Below, one piece after another: positions 1 through 30,229 of a stretch of DNA of 64,000 nt. Numbering within the stretch: the first letter of the stretch is position 1; each line of letters opens with the position of its first letter. The notes beneath the pieces were generated by a model. That model ran no database searches, was not told the DNA's origin, and worked only from the letters and a program-made list of their open reading frames with translations. Source of the stretch: Talpa occidentalis (taxonomy: Eukaryota > Chordata > Mammalia > Eulipotyphla > Talpidae); the NCBI RefSeq assembly GCF_014898055.3, contig NW_023601212.1, positions 38,800,329 to 38,864,328 on the forward strand. Reading direction: 5' to 3'. The position numbers and the translations under genes are program-made.

Positions 1-89
1 TCAAAAGTATTTGTAAGTATACCTCATAAGGGGTTATATCCAGATAATAAAGAATTCCTATAGCTTACAACAAAAACGCCCAATTCAAA

Positions 90-370
90 AATGGGCAAAG
101 CACTTAGAAAGACATTCTGCCAAAGAAGCTATACAAATGGTCAATAAATACAAAAATTGTTCAATACCACTAGCCATCAGGGTATTGTGAAAAACCACAG
201 TGAGATCCCACTTCACACCTATTGGGATGGCTACTATCAAAGAAACCAAATGAAACAGAAAACAGCAAGTATTGGTGAGGATGTGGAGAATCTGGAACCC
301 TCATGCTCTGTTGGTGGGAATATAAAATGGTATGGTTACCATGGAAAGGTTTAGCAGCCTCTCAAAAAAG
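90..370 (+). mobile_element. L1 ORF2 3' fragment
   Basis: The text around the CACACCTATTGGGATGGCTA and GATGTGGAGAATCTGGAACC segments is typical L1 ORF2. It is degraded and interrupted after about 390 by unrelated sequence. Confidence 0.75.
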
Positions 371-394
371 ATTATAAATTATCCAGCAATTTGA

Positions 395-1350
395 CTCCTA
401 GGTATCTGAAAGCAGGACTCAGATGCTTGCATACCAATTCTAAGAGCATTATTCACAGTAGTCAAAATGATACAGGGCAGCAAGAGGCGCTAAAACTGGC
501 CAAGGACACTGCGCAAATAGTTTACCGGTCACTGTCTGAGTGCTTCACCTGTGTGCACAATTGCAAGACTACTCAGGCTAAGGGAACAACAACAATGGGA
601 TTTATTTAACAAACCAGGGGGAAAAAAAAGTTACTGAAGCCAAAAATAGCCTTTACCTCACCCAAAGCAGTAGCCAGTGTTTTCAGTCCAAAACAAAAGC
701 AGCTAAGATGGCGTCATTAAGGATGCAGAGTTCCTCTCCCAAACCATAGGCCACATGTCCAAGATGGCGTCTTCCGGCCTCTGCCGACCTGGAGCACGTG
801 GCAGCCAGACTTCAGGCCAGGTTCCAACTTACCAAGACAACAGAAGACACAACAGGAGATGCTCCTGGAGCTTCTGAAATGCCCCAGTGCAGCACCAGAC
901 AAGCGACACTCAGGGCAGCAGCTGCAGCAGCTGAACGACCTGACAAACGGACACACATGCAGTAAAGCTAGGTGCCCTGCTCCAGGTCTTTACCTTCCCT
1001 GCCAGGCCGTAACAGCAGCAAAACCGAGAACAGTTTCAGTTGCTCGGCTAATTTCAAAGCCTCAGAACTTTTCCTCTCTGAGGTTGGCTGCTGGAGGCCT
1101 CCATCTCCAGAGGCCCACAACAGCCTTCTGGAAGATCAGCACAATGGGAGCTGAAAATCACTGACCTTAAACACTGAAGATCCAAAAACACTTAATTCCA
1201 AATACTGAATGAATCCACGCCCCCTTCTTCAGTCCCTAATATTTCATATCAGACACCCATCCAAATGTGATACTTTTTAGCATTTTCCCTGGGGCTCTCT
1301 ATCCTTACCAGCAACCCCCTCCAGGGGGCACCACCCATAACAGTCTTTTG
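395..1350. other. Unassigned sequence between L1 fragments
   Basis: No gene is visible. It contains AAGATGGCG repeats near 706 and 760 and separates L1-like blocks on either side, so it may be an LTR or other insertion. I could not assign a family. Confidence 0.35.
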
Positions 1351-1359
1351 ACTTCAGCC

Positions 1360-1705
1360 AGGGATTACAAAAAGATGGAAGCAAGCCAAGGGTCCTTCGA
1401 CAAATTAATGAATAAACAAACTGGCTTATTTCTTTCTTAAAAATAAAATTCTGACATGTTACATCATGGATGAACCTTGAAAACATTATGCTAGGTGAAA
1501 TCAGCCAGACACAAAATGACAAATCTACCACTTACATAAAACACTTAGAACAGATACATCACAGAGAACGTAGGGGTAGGGCATGGAAGGGAATGGGGAG
1601 TTAGTTTATGTTTGGGAAGATGTTAGAATTCTATAAAGGGATAATGGTATTGATGACATGACATATATTTAAGGTCACGAAATCAAACACGTAAAAAGTG
1701 GTATA
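1360..1705 (+). mobile_element. L1 3' fragment
   Basis: It carries the L1 3' block with ATGGATGAACCTTGAAAACA and TGAAATCAGCCAGACACAAA. A close relative of this block lies at 36,300-36,720. Confidence 0.75.
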
Positions 1706-1972
1706 AATGGGGTCTCCCTGGAGTCACAGGGCTATCAAGTTATCAGCAGCCACTGTGGCATGAGCATAAGTTCAATCCCCAGCTAGGGAGCTAACCCACA
1801 TGGCACTGCAGTCGTCTCCTGTCTCCCCCAATGCTCCCCTCAGCAGTGTATTTCAGTGGATCCGCCTGGTCTGCTCCCCACTCTGTCTCTGGTGAATCCT
1901 CTTACCCTCCCACCTCAGGCCTACACCCCAGTTTTTGTATGCATAATAAAAGCAATTCTTTTAAAAAGGTGG
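1706..1972 (+). mobile_element. Lineage SINE (old class), copy 1
   Basis: tRNA-derived head, CCCCTCAGCAGTGTATTTCA core and CTCTGTCTCTGGTGAATCC 3' body with an A-rich tail. Strongly diverged. Confidence 0.8.
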
Positions 1973-2029
1973 TTAAAATGTTAAAAATTGTATTTTGTGT
2001 AATATAATGATAATTTAAAAAATGACATC

Positions 2030-2905
2030 CACCTATTTTAATTTGTATCTAAAATGAGATGGCTCGGCTTGATGAATGAGCAAAGGAATGGATAGATGGA
2101 TATAGTACGATGTACCCAATGAATTTAGCAAATTCATTGTAGAAACTAGGGGTTTTCACTGTACTCTTCTTCCAGCTTTTCAGTGTATTTGCAATTTTCT
2201 AGAATGAAAAGTCCTCCTGATGGATCTGGGTGGCTATTTGGCTATTTGGGTCACAAAAGAAGGACCAGCAGAGCTCTAGCTGAGAGGGTGCCACGCCCTC
2301 TGTGAAATTCTTGCCAAAAAACGGAAGCTGAATTTGACCATTGGTCTGTCAAAGGACAGAAAGATGCACTAAACCACACTGCAAGGATGATATCAGACTG
2401 GTAAAATCTACAGAACAAACAACCTAATTTCTTCAGTAAGTGTCATAAGAGAAAAAAAAAAAAAAAAAAGGAAAAAGAACCTCAAACCAAAGGATCCTGT
2501 CCTCAAAAAATATGCAGGGACCTCATTTGGATTTTTATCTGAACAAGCTGCAAACACACACCGAATGTTTGAGATGGTTGGGAAAATCTAAACAGAGTAT
2601 ACAATGATACTGAGGTTTTGTGTTTGCTTCGGCAGCACATATACAATGATACTGAGGTTTTATTGTTAAACTTTTTAGTTGTGATAATGATATTGTAGTT
2701 ATGTTCAGTTCTATCTTTCCAAGTTTTTAGGGTGAAATAAATGATTGGGATTTGCTTCAAAATCATCCAATTGCAGTGGTAGAAGTAGAGTTGAAACAAG
2801 ACTTGCCATGGGGGTTGAGAACTGTTGATGCTGGCCTGCTTAAGTGCAAGGTAATTACATTATTCTCCATTTTTCCATATGCTTTAAATTGTCCATAATA
2901 AAAGT
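2030..2905. other. Degraded L1 3' end fragments and low-complexity DNA
   Basis: L1-like 3' UTR remnants occur near 2,085-2,210 and 2,850-2,905, with a poly-A run near 2,452-2,470. No gene seen. Confidence 0.4.
2598..2661 (+). pseudogene. 25-nt U6 snRNA 5' fragment flanked by a 22-bp direct repeat
   Basis: Bases 2620-2644 match the 5' end of U6 (TTGCTTCGGCAGCACATATA with one mismatch near its start). An identical 22-bp sequence flanks it at 2598-2619 and 2640-2661, overlapping the U6 end by TATAC. This looks like an aborted retro-insertion with target-site duplication. Confidence 0.7.
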
Positions 2906-2919
2906 TGTGGTTTTTTTTT

Positions 2920-3192
2920 TTAAATGTTTACTTATTTATGCACGCAAGAGCTGGGTGTTAGCCAGAGGTGTGGGAGGGGTGTGGGGGGTGTGAAGATTCA
3001 CCAGAGACAGAGTGGGGAGTAGAACAGGCAGACCGACTGAAATACACTGCTTAGGGGAGCAGTGGGCGAGACAGGAGAGATCTGCTGTGCCATGTAGGTC
3101 ACCTCCCTGACCAGGGATTGGACTCATGCTGCAGTGGCTGCTGATAGCTTCATAGTGCTGAGACTAACCCCTTGCACCACCAGGTAGACTCC
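2920..3192 (-). mobile_element. Lineage SINE (old class), copy 2
   Basis: Reverse-orientation copy: A-tail side first (TTACTTATTTATGCACG), tRNA-like head last. Confidence 0.8.
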
Positions 3193-3225
3193 CATAATAA
3201 AAGTTTAAACAACAGTAAGTCTTGG

Positions 3226-3492
3226 GCCTCCTGGTGGCACAGGTGGTTGAGTGCTGCACTGTGAAGATGTCCACAGCCTCTGCAGCACGGGTTCAATCCC
3301 AGCTGGCAGGTGAGAATCCCACATTGTGCGGCAGACCTCTCCTGTCTCTCCCACTGTTCCCCTCAGCAGTGTATTTCAGTCAGTCTGCCTGTTCTGTTTC
3401 CTGCTCTGTCTCTGGTGAACCCTCTCACCCTCTGGCGCATCTGGCCTGTACCCTAGCTCTGGTATAAATAAAATAAATCTTTTAAAAAAAAA
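3226..3492 (+). mobile_element. Lineage SINE (old class), copy 3
   Basis: Complete copy, flanked by an imperfect 17-bp duplication resembling AACAACAGTAAGTCTTG on both sides. Confidence 0.85.
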
Positions 3493-4149
3493 AACAAGAG
3501 TAAGTCTTGATAATTTGTAAAAAAAATAAGGCTAGCCTGTCAATACTCTAGTGGCAAGGTCTTTCCCAATTGCCAGGCTCTGTTCCCTTTGGGTGTTTGT
3601 CCTACACATACCCTTGAACATGGTTGGCACCATGTGCACACATGGTTACTCACTGCAGTAGCAACACAGGGATGGCAGGGGGTTAGAGAGGACAACATGA
3701 ACTCCAACAGAGAACAAATGCTGCTAACTTTTAAATGATGGGTTTCAACAAAACCACAATATTGGAACAGAGACAGTGTATGCTGCTATGGGGAACCATC
3801 TCCAAGACCTATCATGTCGGAGGGAACAGCAAGGACACAGGCTACAGCTCTATAGAGTACCAGATGCTACTATTTTTGTGGAAGATGGGAACATAATATG
3901 TGCACAGATTTCCTTGTATCGGAATAAAATGTTTTTGGAAGCAACAACAGGAAACCAGATGACATTAGCTGCCTCCAGCAAGGTGATACTGGTGCTGATG
4001 GACAGAAAATATTTCACTGCCTATGTCAGTATTACCTATCTGAAAAAAGGAATTATAATGAATATTTTACTTTGAAAACTTATAACCAGCAAATATCATT
4101 AGGAGAGTGTGGGATTATTTGGTTGGGAGAGTTGTAATGCACAAAATCT

Positions 4150-4398
4150 TTTTTTTTAAAAGATTTATTTTTTAATTTATACAAGAACCGGGGTACAGGC
4201 CAGATGTGCAGGAGGGTGAGAGGATTCACCAGAGACAGAGTGGGGAACAGAAGAGGCAGAATGACCGAAATACACTGCTGAGGGGAGCAGCAGGTGAGAC
4301 AGGAGAGGTCTGCTCGCCATGTGGGTTGCTCCGCGGCCAGCAGGGACTGAACCAGCACTGCAGAGGCTGCAGACAGCTTCACTGCACTGTGCTAGGCC
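4150..4398 (-). mobile_element. Lineage SINE (old class), copy 4
   Basis: Reverse copy flanked by AATGCACAAARTCTT duplications (about 4,137 and 4,400). Confidence 0.85.
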
Positions 4399-4898
4399 CA
4401 ATGCACAAAGTCTTAAGAAATCCTATGGGAAGGAAAATATTTAACTGCCTTTCACAAAATGTGTGACTAGTATCTCTAGTATGGCTGGTAAGTACAATAG
4501 GTAGAAACACTTTGGCATCTACCACCACCATCACTGAATGTTTATTAAGCCTTTGTTTACATGTCTCTGCTGAGAATCTGACATACATGATCTCGTTAGG
4601 TCTTTGCATTATTCCTATGAGGTGGCAAGTATGAACATTCCCAGTTCATTGCTGAGAAGGGAGGCCCAGGAAACCACTTGCCTATGGTCACACAGGGAAG
4701 AGAGGGTGAAATTGGCAGTATTATCTGTGCAGTGCTTTGAGTGCTTTCTGTAATCCCTGAAACCATTCTGCTAGTTGGTTGTTCAGAGGTGAGCAAAGGT
4801 TTAACAGTTTATTCTGGCTCTAAGTGCAGTCCTCCAGGACAGCAAACCCTAGCTGTGGATCAGTCAAAGTAACATTCTCCAACTGCGGGAATAATGAG

Positions 4899-5542
4899 TT
4901 TATTACTGGCTAGTGGAGAAAGTGAGAGCTGGAAGAAGGTAAAAGATCAGATTCAAGAGCCTGGTTGGCTTCTTGCTTGTCCTGAGTCCCTCAAAGGTCT
5001 GGGTCAAGCTCACCCATGGACGGCGTTACAGTCTGAATGTTTATGCCCCTTGCAATTCATGTTGAAATTCCTCAATGTTACATTAGAAGGTGGGGCCTTT
5101 GAGAGGTGCTTAGGTTATGAGGGAGGAATCCACACAAACAGGGTTAATGTCTTATACAAAAGTGACTTCAGAAAGAATCCTATCCTCTTCTATCCGCTGA
5201 GAGCACAGGCAGGCATGAATAGCTATGAACCAGCAGGAACCAGGAAGAGCACCTTCGCTAGAATGTGACTATGTTGGCACTGATTTTGGATCCCCAGACT
5301 TCAGAACTGGCAGAAATGAATGTCTGTTGTTTGTAAGCCATCCTGTCCATGGTCTCATGGCACCCAGAGGGATTAAGACAGAAGTAAAGTCATCTCACAG
5401 AAGTGAGGTCTCCAACAGGAGCCACACACAGCAGGTGGATGAGGCCATGTTCCCATGTTGCATTTCTCCTGGATGGGGCAGTGGGAGTCTCTCTGTGGGC
5501 ACCATCTGTTCCAATCTCTCCAAGCAGAGCTGCCAGTGGGCT
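4899..5542 (-). other. TYK2: Probable TYK2 3' UTR with candidate polyadenylation signal
   Basis: No further coding sequence follows the stop. An AATAAA on the minus strand lies at 4904-4899 (plus TTTATT), about 640 nt past the stop, the first one I see. About 5,025-5,400 resembles an old interspersed repeat (compare 13,755-14,100), so the true 3' end could be closer to the stop. Confidence 0.45.
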
Positions 5543-23207
<17,665 letters not shown>

Positions 23208-24349
23208 GCTCTTGTCAGCTGGCTTGGCTGGGAAGGGACAGCCCATGCATGAGTCCCCAGGTTGCCACCTGGAGGCCCCATTCAGCACCGTAACCCTCCA
23301 CCTGTCCAGAGGCCTGAGAAGATTCTGGATGCCTCTCGATTTGCAATGTTAGACATCCAATACCCCTTGCTGAGCCTCAATTTCCACATCTGTTTGATGG
23401 AGTTAGGGTATGTATCTTCATTATTAGATCTGTTATATTTACAACACTGAACCCCTTTATTGGACAAATTGGCACCAAAATAAGTCTGCTCTGAATGCAC
23501 CTTCCCAAAATAATCAGGCAGAAAGGTACCTGGGGACAGATCCTGTCACCGGTGTCAACCCAGGCAAGTCACTTAGCCATGCTGAGCCTGTTTCCCCACT
23601 TGGAAAAAGGGGATGCTGAGGGTATTGCTGTTGAAAGATGGTCGGAATGTTTCAAGAAAGCTCTGCATGTCGCAGTTTAGGCACAGATCTTGATACAGGC
23701 ATGAAAAAAAAATTATAAGAACAAGAATAAAATCATTATAATTGGTTTCATAATCCTGATCATCTTTCTCCTTTAGACTAAAATACCCACCTCCCACATC
23801 CCTAACTCTGCTGAACCCCCAGTCTAGGAAGGATTGTGTTCAGCTCTTTCTCCCCAGTCTAGCTCCAGGACTTTTCAAAAGCCAAGTCCCCAGCTCAGAC
23901 CTTCAGAGGTCTCCAATGTCTCCCGGGAGGGCTGCCAGAGACTCCGAGAGGTTACTAATTTAAAACAGAGAGAAGAAAAGGGGAGTGTTGTAATCGCACA
24001 CTGGAGATTCCTCAGGAATCAGTTCCTCTAAGTCTGCTCCTCATCTGGAAAATGGGGATTTAACAATCTCTCCCTTAAAACGTACATTGGGAGGATTCAA
24101 TGATATGAGAGAGGAAAAGGACCCGGGCAAGGCCTGGCACACAAGCGTTTGGAAAGTATTCGCTATTATTATCTATTAATGTTTGAGATAACAGTATCGC
24201 AGTGCGTCTTTGGGTGCCCATCTCTTCCTTCCTCGTCCCCACTGGGGCCAGACCCAGCTCTGAAAATGGGGTCTGGGTAAGTCTGCACACAAGGAAACAC
24301 ACACACACATCACCCACACCACACCACACACAAACCCCCGCACCCACCC

Positions 24350-24960
24350 AACATGCCAAAGCCGCCGGGCAGCTGCAGGAGCCGCGGTGTGCACCTACGG
24401 GGTACAGACCCGTCCCGAGGCAGCGGGTGATTCCATCCACCTTCTGCGAAGCGCTGCTACTCTGGGCGCCTCCAGCCGGCCCCACCTTTCCGGGGGACCT
24501 CCCGGCCGTGCCCCTTCCGCTCCGGACTCACGCTTTCTGCGGGACTACCACCCCAAGTTCGGACCCAAGTCCCGGCCCGCGGAGCAGCGGCCGAGCAGTC
24601 GCGCGGGGACACGGCTCTGCCCAGGAGGCCGCCTGAAACGCGGCCCGTGGTCGCCTCCCCGCGGGTCGAACGTGGCCATTGGTCCTTTCTCAGCAAGGTG
24701 CCTCCCCTGTTGGTCCCGGGTGGCGCTCGCTGCGCAGCCGCGGTTGGCTGAGTCGGCTCCCGGATGCGCCCCAGGAGCAGCGATTGGCTGCTGGGAGCCG
24801 GGCGGAGACGCGGGAGACGCGGTTCCCCCGCCGGCGCGAGAAGGGGGTCTCCTGGCGCGGCGCCGCTTAAAGTCACCGACGCTCGCTGGCCGTGGGCCGA
24901 GCCAGGCTTCGGGAGCTGACGCAGGAGCACAGCCCCAGGTTCTCACCCCTACCGTGCGAC
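24350..24960 (-). promoter_or_regulatory. TYK2: TYK2 CpG-island promoter
   Basis: This is the only strongly GC- and CpG-rich stretch upstream of the TYK2 start exon. On the TYK2 strand it has CCAAT boxes near 24,780 and 24,676. The untranslated first exon should lie here or just below, but I could not fix its borders. Long open frames on both strands here reflect base composition. Confidence 0.75.
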
Positions 24961-25399
24961 CCCCCTATTCCATCCTGCCACTCTTGTCTCGCTTCTCCCT
25001 GGCCAACTCCACTTGTCCGGCTGAGCCCCACCTCCCCACCCCCCAACTTCTCTGCTGCGGGCGGCATTGCCAGCCTGCTCAAGTCTATTTCCTGATCTCT
25101 GCAGCTCTGTCCTCAGAGGCCCCCTTACTGTCAGTGTCGCAGCTTGGACGTTCCACCTGATCTGAGTTTTAATCCCCACACACTAAGTTGCTGCCTTTTG
25201 TATAGAGGGCTATGTACTGAAAGTTTTACATGCATTATCTCATTTGACACTCTTATACCCATGTCTCAAAGAAAGTTTCCCAGTGAAAGAGAGAGACACA
25301 GAGAGGTGACAAATCCTCTCCTTCACGAAACTGTAGTCCTTAAGCCCTCTTCTCTATTAGGCCTCAGCTTTGACCAGGGAGGGTCCTGTCTTTGCCCAG

Positions 25400-25740
25400 T
25401 CACATCATCGTGAGGGGAGATAACGATACAGTATATTGAGAGTGGTTTGTGGGCATTTTATTTTGTGTTTCACAAGTGCCTGTGTCTGAGATATTCAACC
25501 CTTGATTATAAATCAGGCTTTGTGTTAGATGGTTTTGCTCAACTGTAGGCTAATGTAAGTGTTCTGAGCACATTTAAGGTAGACTAGTAATTTCTCATCA
25601 TGGACCCCTCCTCTCTGCTCTTTTATTTTCCGTCTGTCTTTGCTGTATTCAGAGTTGAAACAGTTTTCTCTCCCCTGTTGGAGTCCCCTTGTTGCAATAG
25701 TTCTAAATAAAGTTTTCCTTACCATTTTAACAAGTGTCAG
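25400..25740 (+). mobile_element. Tigger-like fragment followed by LTR-like tail
   Basis: The first 200 nt match the 21,430-21,610 element. From about 25,600 the sequence resembles an LTR 3' part with an AATAAAG polyadenylation signal near 25,707. Confidence 0.4.
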
Positions 25741-26016
25741 AAAAATTTTTTCTTTAACAAAGTTTGGGTAATTTTCTCAGATGACAAACACAAAGTACCT
25801 AAAAGAGCTAGGTTTATTTGTGGGGTTGGAGCTGTTAGCCAAAGACCTAGCGGTGTCCTAGGACCCCCAAACTTGCATGCTTTAAAGGGTTTCTGCAATC
25901 TGCTGCAAAAAGACAAAGCATACTCCCAGAGTGAAATGTCTTTAATACAATAGAATTGGTGGACATAAAGAGCGAAGAGAAGAAAGGTAATAGTTTCCCA
26001 ACAAAACACTCAAAGT

Positions 26017-26338
26017 CGGGCCTCCCCGGTGGCGCAGCGGTTGAGAGCTGGGTTGCGAAGCTGCCCGCGGCGTCTGCGGTGCCGGTTGGATCCCCGGCTG
26101 CTGCTCCCCGGCCACCGGAGGAGGATCCCACATGGCGCGCAGACCTCTCCTGCCGCCCGCTGCTCCCCTCAGCAGTGTACTTCGGTCCTTCTGCCTACTC
26201 TGCTCCCCGCTCTGGCTCTGGTGAATTCTCTCACCCTCCCGCGCTTCTGACTGTACCCAGTGCTTGTATAAATAAAACAAACAAACAAATAAATAAATAA
26301 ATAAAACATGCCTCTATTTAAAAAAAAAAAACAAAACC
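26017..26338 (+). mobile_element. Lineage SINE (young class), copy 9
   Basis: Head GGGCCTCCCCGGTGGCGCAG, B-box-like GGTTGGATCCC and the young 3' end TGACTGTACCCAGTGCTTG. Flanked by AAAACACTCAAAGTC at 26,002 and 26,339. Confidence 0.92.
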
Positions 26339-26699
26339 AAAACACTCAAAGTCCCCATCTCCATGATGGGGTCTGCAAGGAGTGAAGTGGGACCACTGAG
26401 CCCTGAAAGCTTGCCACAAGTCTAAGGCATCTTCTGGTGGGGAACTATAGGAAACAGGCAAAAGGGACCAGGCAAGCCTGGAATGAAAGGAATAAAATCA
26501 AAGTACAAATCAAGATAACAACTGCCATGATCATGAGACAGGGCAAGCTAGGGTTATTAGGCAGTTTTAGGGACAGTGCAGGAGGGGACCTCTGAAGAAT
26601 TTAGGGAGGCTTCAGAGATAAGGACAAGCAAGGAAATGAAACCAATTCCACTGGGAAAAACAAACATCCTAGCATCACAGATAATCTTGTTAAGGATGG

Positions 26700-27560
26700 T
26701 CCTGGTTTTCTTCAGATGATAAGGTAAAGTGTAAAGATGCTCACCGGGAGGGCTAGACCATAAAGATAAAGATGTAACAAATGGAGAAAGACAGACCTGT
26801 TAGATAAGGAATGTGAAAATCCCCCACTCAGTAGCAAATTAAGTGAGACAGCCCAAAACTGACCAATCACAAAGAGACTGGTAGAGCTTTAGAATAATCA
26901 GGGGAAAAAAGTATATATTCCCTGAGACACAACTCCACTTTGGCTTCCTTGCCCCTCCCAGGCCTGGGACCTGCCTCTTCTCGCTTGCTTGCCTGAGCGT
27001 CTGCGAAGTTCCTGCTGTGGCTTCGTGAGACACCAACCCGTGCGGATCTAGTGGCTGGGGCTCAGCGCTGCCCTGCAGCCTGGGATCTGTTCCTGGCTGG
27101 GAGACTAGGCCTGACAATTCCGGTATCATTTAGCCTCCCCATGTGTCTCTCAGCCACGTGTCTCATTCGAAGTGTCTCTACAATAGCTTTGACTCCTCAT
27201 ATCTCCTCTGAGTTCCCCAAGTCCCTGGTGCAATTTCAAAGCTGAGAAGCAAGTGGACCCTTTCTCGTCAAACGTCTTTCTGTTCCAAGTGTCTCCTCTC
27301 GTGTCTCCCTTTCTTGGGTGTTTTCTGTGTCTCAAGCATCCCCCTCACTGTTCAGTTCTGCCCTTTAGTTGGGAAGGGAGCTCTGAACCTCCGCACTTCA
27401 TGGAGAAGCCTCCGTGGCAAAGCCATAACTGCTACGGCCATATGCAAGCAGCTTCTCCTCACTGAGAAACTATGGGGAAACACTGACTATTCCTCAGTGC
27501 AGCTATGGAGATCGACTATGAGGTTGAAGATGGAGATTTAACCTGGCATCTGGTGGGTAA
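26700..27560 (+). repeat. LTR/ERV-like sequence, uncertain
   Basis: CCAAT (GACCAATCAC near 26,858) and a TATATATTCCC segment are followed by C/T-rich GTGTCTC reiterations, as in retroviral LTR-leader regions. No coding retroviral gene is visible. Confidence 0.3.
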
Positions 27561-28632
27561 TGACTGAGGAAACTGGGGATGGGAATCAACATGACTCGTC
27601 CTAACAAGGGAATAGTATGCGGCGGGGCGGGGTGGGGGGCATTTAAATATAAGGCTCTGTACCAGTATGGAAAAATCACCATGGTGTCGATATATTTCAT
27701 AATAAAGGAAAGGAATAAAAAGAATGTATTATATTTCCTTGAGCCTGCTCAACCCACTTATGGAAGAACTCAAGAGAATAAAGAAATATTGGTTAGCTCA
27801 GGGAGAGAGATCTTAGGGCTCCCTTGACTCCCAATTTCTCTCACACACCTCTCTTTTATCAGCAAAATCTGCCAGATTCTCACCCTTCCTATTGCAGTCC
27901 CCATCGTCACCAGCCTGAGTGACACAGCTGCTTCTGTCCTGGTTCTAGGTTCTTGTTTTGCCCCCCTACCCCAGTTTCTCATTCCTGCATGGCCCAGAGG
28001 GTGCCCGTGAACACCTGATCAGGTCTTGTCCCTCCTCTGCTCAAACCCTCCTTAGATCCCATCTCACTCAGAAGAAAGTCCAATTCTTCTCTGTGGCCAC
28101 AGGCCCTGTATGACCTGCCCTGTCATATCCTTCTTGCCTCCTCCCAGTCCCCCCTCACTCACTGCTTCAGCCATAAAGGCCTCCTTGATAGTCCTAACAT
28201 ACCAGACTATTCCCTCTGCCTGGAGTAGACTTCTTCAAATTTTTGTATTGTTCTTCCCACACTTTACTTAGCTCTGAATCACCTCAAACACAAGCAATTA
28301 ATTATTTTGACAACAAATGGTATTTTTCAGAAATAAAAGAGGAGAAGACCGATCGCATTCATGGAGAGAGACATGTACACTTCCCCCCAATTCTTGTCTC
28401 ACAACCCCCTATGTAACCTCTGAGGAACCACCCCCTGTTTCCACTGGAGGAGAAAACAGTAGGAGATGCAGGGTATGTTGGGCCCTGTAATTTGTTCATT
28501 GAGGCATGTGTAAGCACTGTTTCAAGCCTCCCAACATCATTTAAATAGGGTTCTGAATATTAATGTTCATAATCTTCAAATACTAAATTGCTGTTTTGTG
28601 TACATTTCAACTTTATAAAAATATATGACACT

Positions 28633-28880
28633 GGGCCGCCCCGGTGGCGCAGCGGTTGAGCGCTGGGTTGCGAAGCTGCCCGCAGCCTCTGCAGCGCCGG
28701 TTCGATCCCCGGCTGCTCCCCGGCCACCAGAGGAGGGTCCCACATGGCGCGCAGACCTCTCCTGCCGCCCGCTGCTCCCCTCAGCAGTGTACTTCGGTCC
28801 TTCTGCCTGCTCTGCTCCCCGCTCTGGCTCTGGTGAATTCTCTCACCCTCCCGTGCTTCTGACTGTACCCAGTGCTTGAA

Positions 28881-28923
<43 letters not shown>

Positions 28924-28945
28924 ATGTTAAAAAAAAAAACTTTAA
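28633..28945 (+). mobile_element. Lineage SINE (young class), copy 10
   Basis: Nearly ideal copy with A box TGGCGCAGCGG and B box GGTTCGATCCC, and an (AAAT)n tail. Flanked by ATATATGACACT at 28,621 and 28,961. Confidence 0.93.
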
Positions 28946-29015
28946 AATATATATATATATATATATGACACTATACATGACCTGCCACTGCTTGATTGTT
29001 TGCTCATGACAAATT

Positions 29016-29172
29016 TTTTTTTTAAAGATTTGTTTACTTATTTATACAAGCACTGGGTACAGTCAGAAGCGCGGGAGGGTGAGAGAAGTCACCAGAGCCA
29101 GAGCGGGGAGCAGAGCAGGCAGAAGGACCGAAGTACACTGCTGAGGGGAGCAGCGGGCGGCAGGAGAGGTCA
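29016..29172 (-). mobile_element. Lineage SINE (young class), copy 11, truncated
   Basis: Only the tail and core remain (to GCAGGAGAGGTC). The tRNA-like head is missing, a 5' truncation. Confidence 0.88.
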
Positions 29173-30229
29173 TGCCAAATTTTTGAACTTCATCCAGTTT
29201 GATGAAAGTAGCTCTAGAACATGCTTTTTCTCTCTAGTATCATCTTCCAACTGTATAGATCGATAGCTCAAAACTTGACTGTCCATTCTCCTGTCTATGA
29301 CCTTGAAGTGGTTTCCATTGTTGTTGCAAGTGTTAGAGGAATGGTGAGGAGCCACCTCCAAGCCAGTGGGTGACTCTCATAGCCAAGGTGGAGTTTCTCA
29401 GACTGAGATCCCTGCCTTTGAAAGGAGGCTGCTGGGAGCCAGGGGCAGAGCTGAGCAGCCACTTTGACCTAAAACAGAAACACAGGCGTGCTCTGTCTCT
29501 TTTCTGGCTGACTTCCAACTGCACCCTGGTCTTTGCTGGCTGATGCTATCTGTGGGTAACATACCCAGCCAATAAATTTCTTCTCCTTTTCTCTTAGCTC
29601 TCCCTTTTTTCTCACTCCCTATGCAAACAAACTCTTTATTTTAGTTTTCTCTGTGTGTTCTGCATTCTTAAGCACACCACCAACCAGGTCATCCCCAGTC
29701 CCCCGGGGTATGACCTGTTTCACAAGAAATGTTCTAGAGAACATTTGAGCTCAGGTTTTTTTGTTGTATGGTAGCCTGAACAGAAATCTTTATGAATCAA
29801 GGTGATCTAGCCTAAAGCCTGAGTGTATGGGTCAGAATTGTCAAGCATTTCAACACAAAATCCTAAGGGTCTCTTATAGTAATGTGAAGGCGCTGACTAG
29901 ATCCCTGAGGTTTGGAACAAGGCAGACACAGATGAGCTTGAGAACTTTGAACCCATAAATACCTTTGTGTAATGTGTTAAAAAAAAAAAAAAAGTTCAAC
30001 TAAGTACACTTAAAAGATCTTATTGACTTTACACAAGGATTCACGTATCTGGTCATACACCCTGCCTAGCAGACAGAAAGGAGCTTGGAGTTGGAGAAGA
30101 AACCAGAAAGCAGGAAGTTAAATAGGCAAAAACTGGTTACGGCAAGGTGACTTTTCTTTAGGACCTATCAGGCAGATTACCTCACTGGTTCCTTATTGAC
30201 TGGCTTTGAAGGAGGGCCCTTGAATCAGT

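Noticed and set aside
1..4900. ICAM3, expected next to TYK2 by human gene order
   Set aside because: No immunoglobulin-domain exon is visible. The gene may lie beyond the window or be absent in this lineage.
24387..25160. 257-codon open frame on the plus strand at the TYK2 CpG island
   Set aside because: GC-rich DNA has few stops. There is no recognisable protein, and overlapping open frames occur on the other strand.
28633..28720. tRNA gene-like A and B boxes
   Set aside because: They belong to SINE heads, with no cloverleaf and with a SINE body following.
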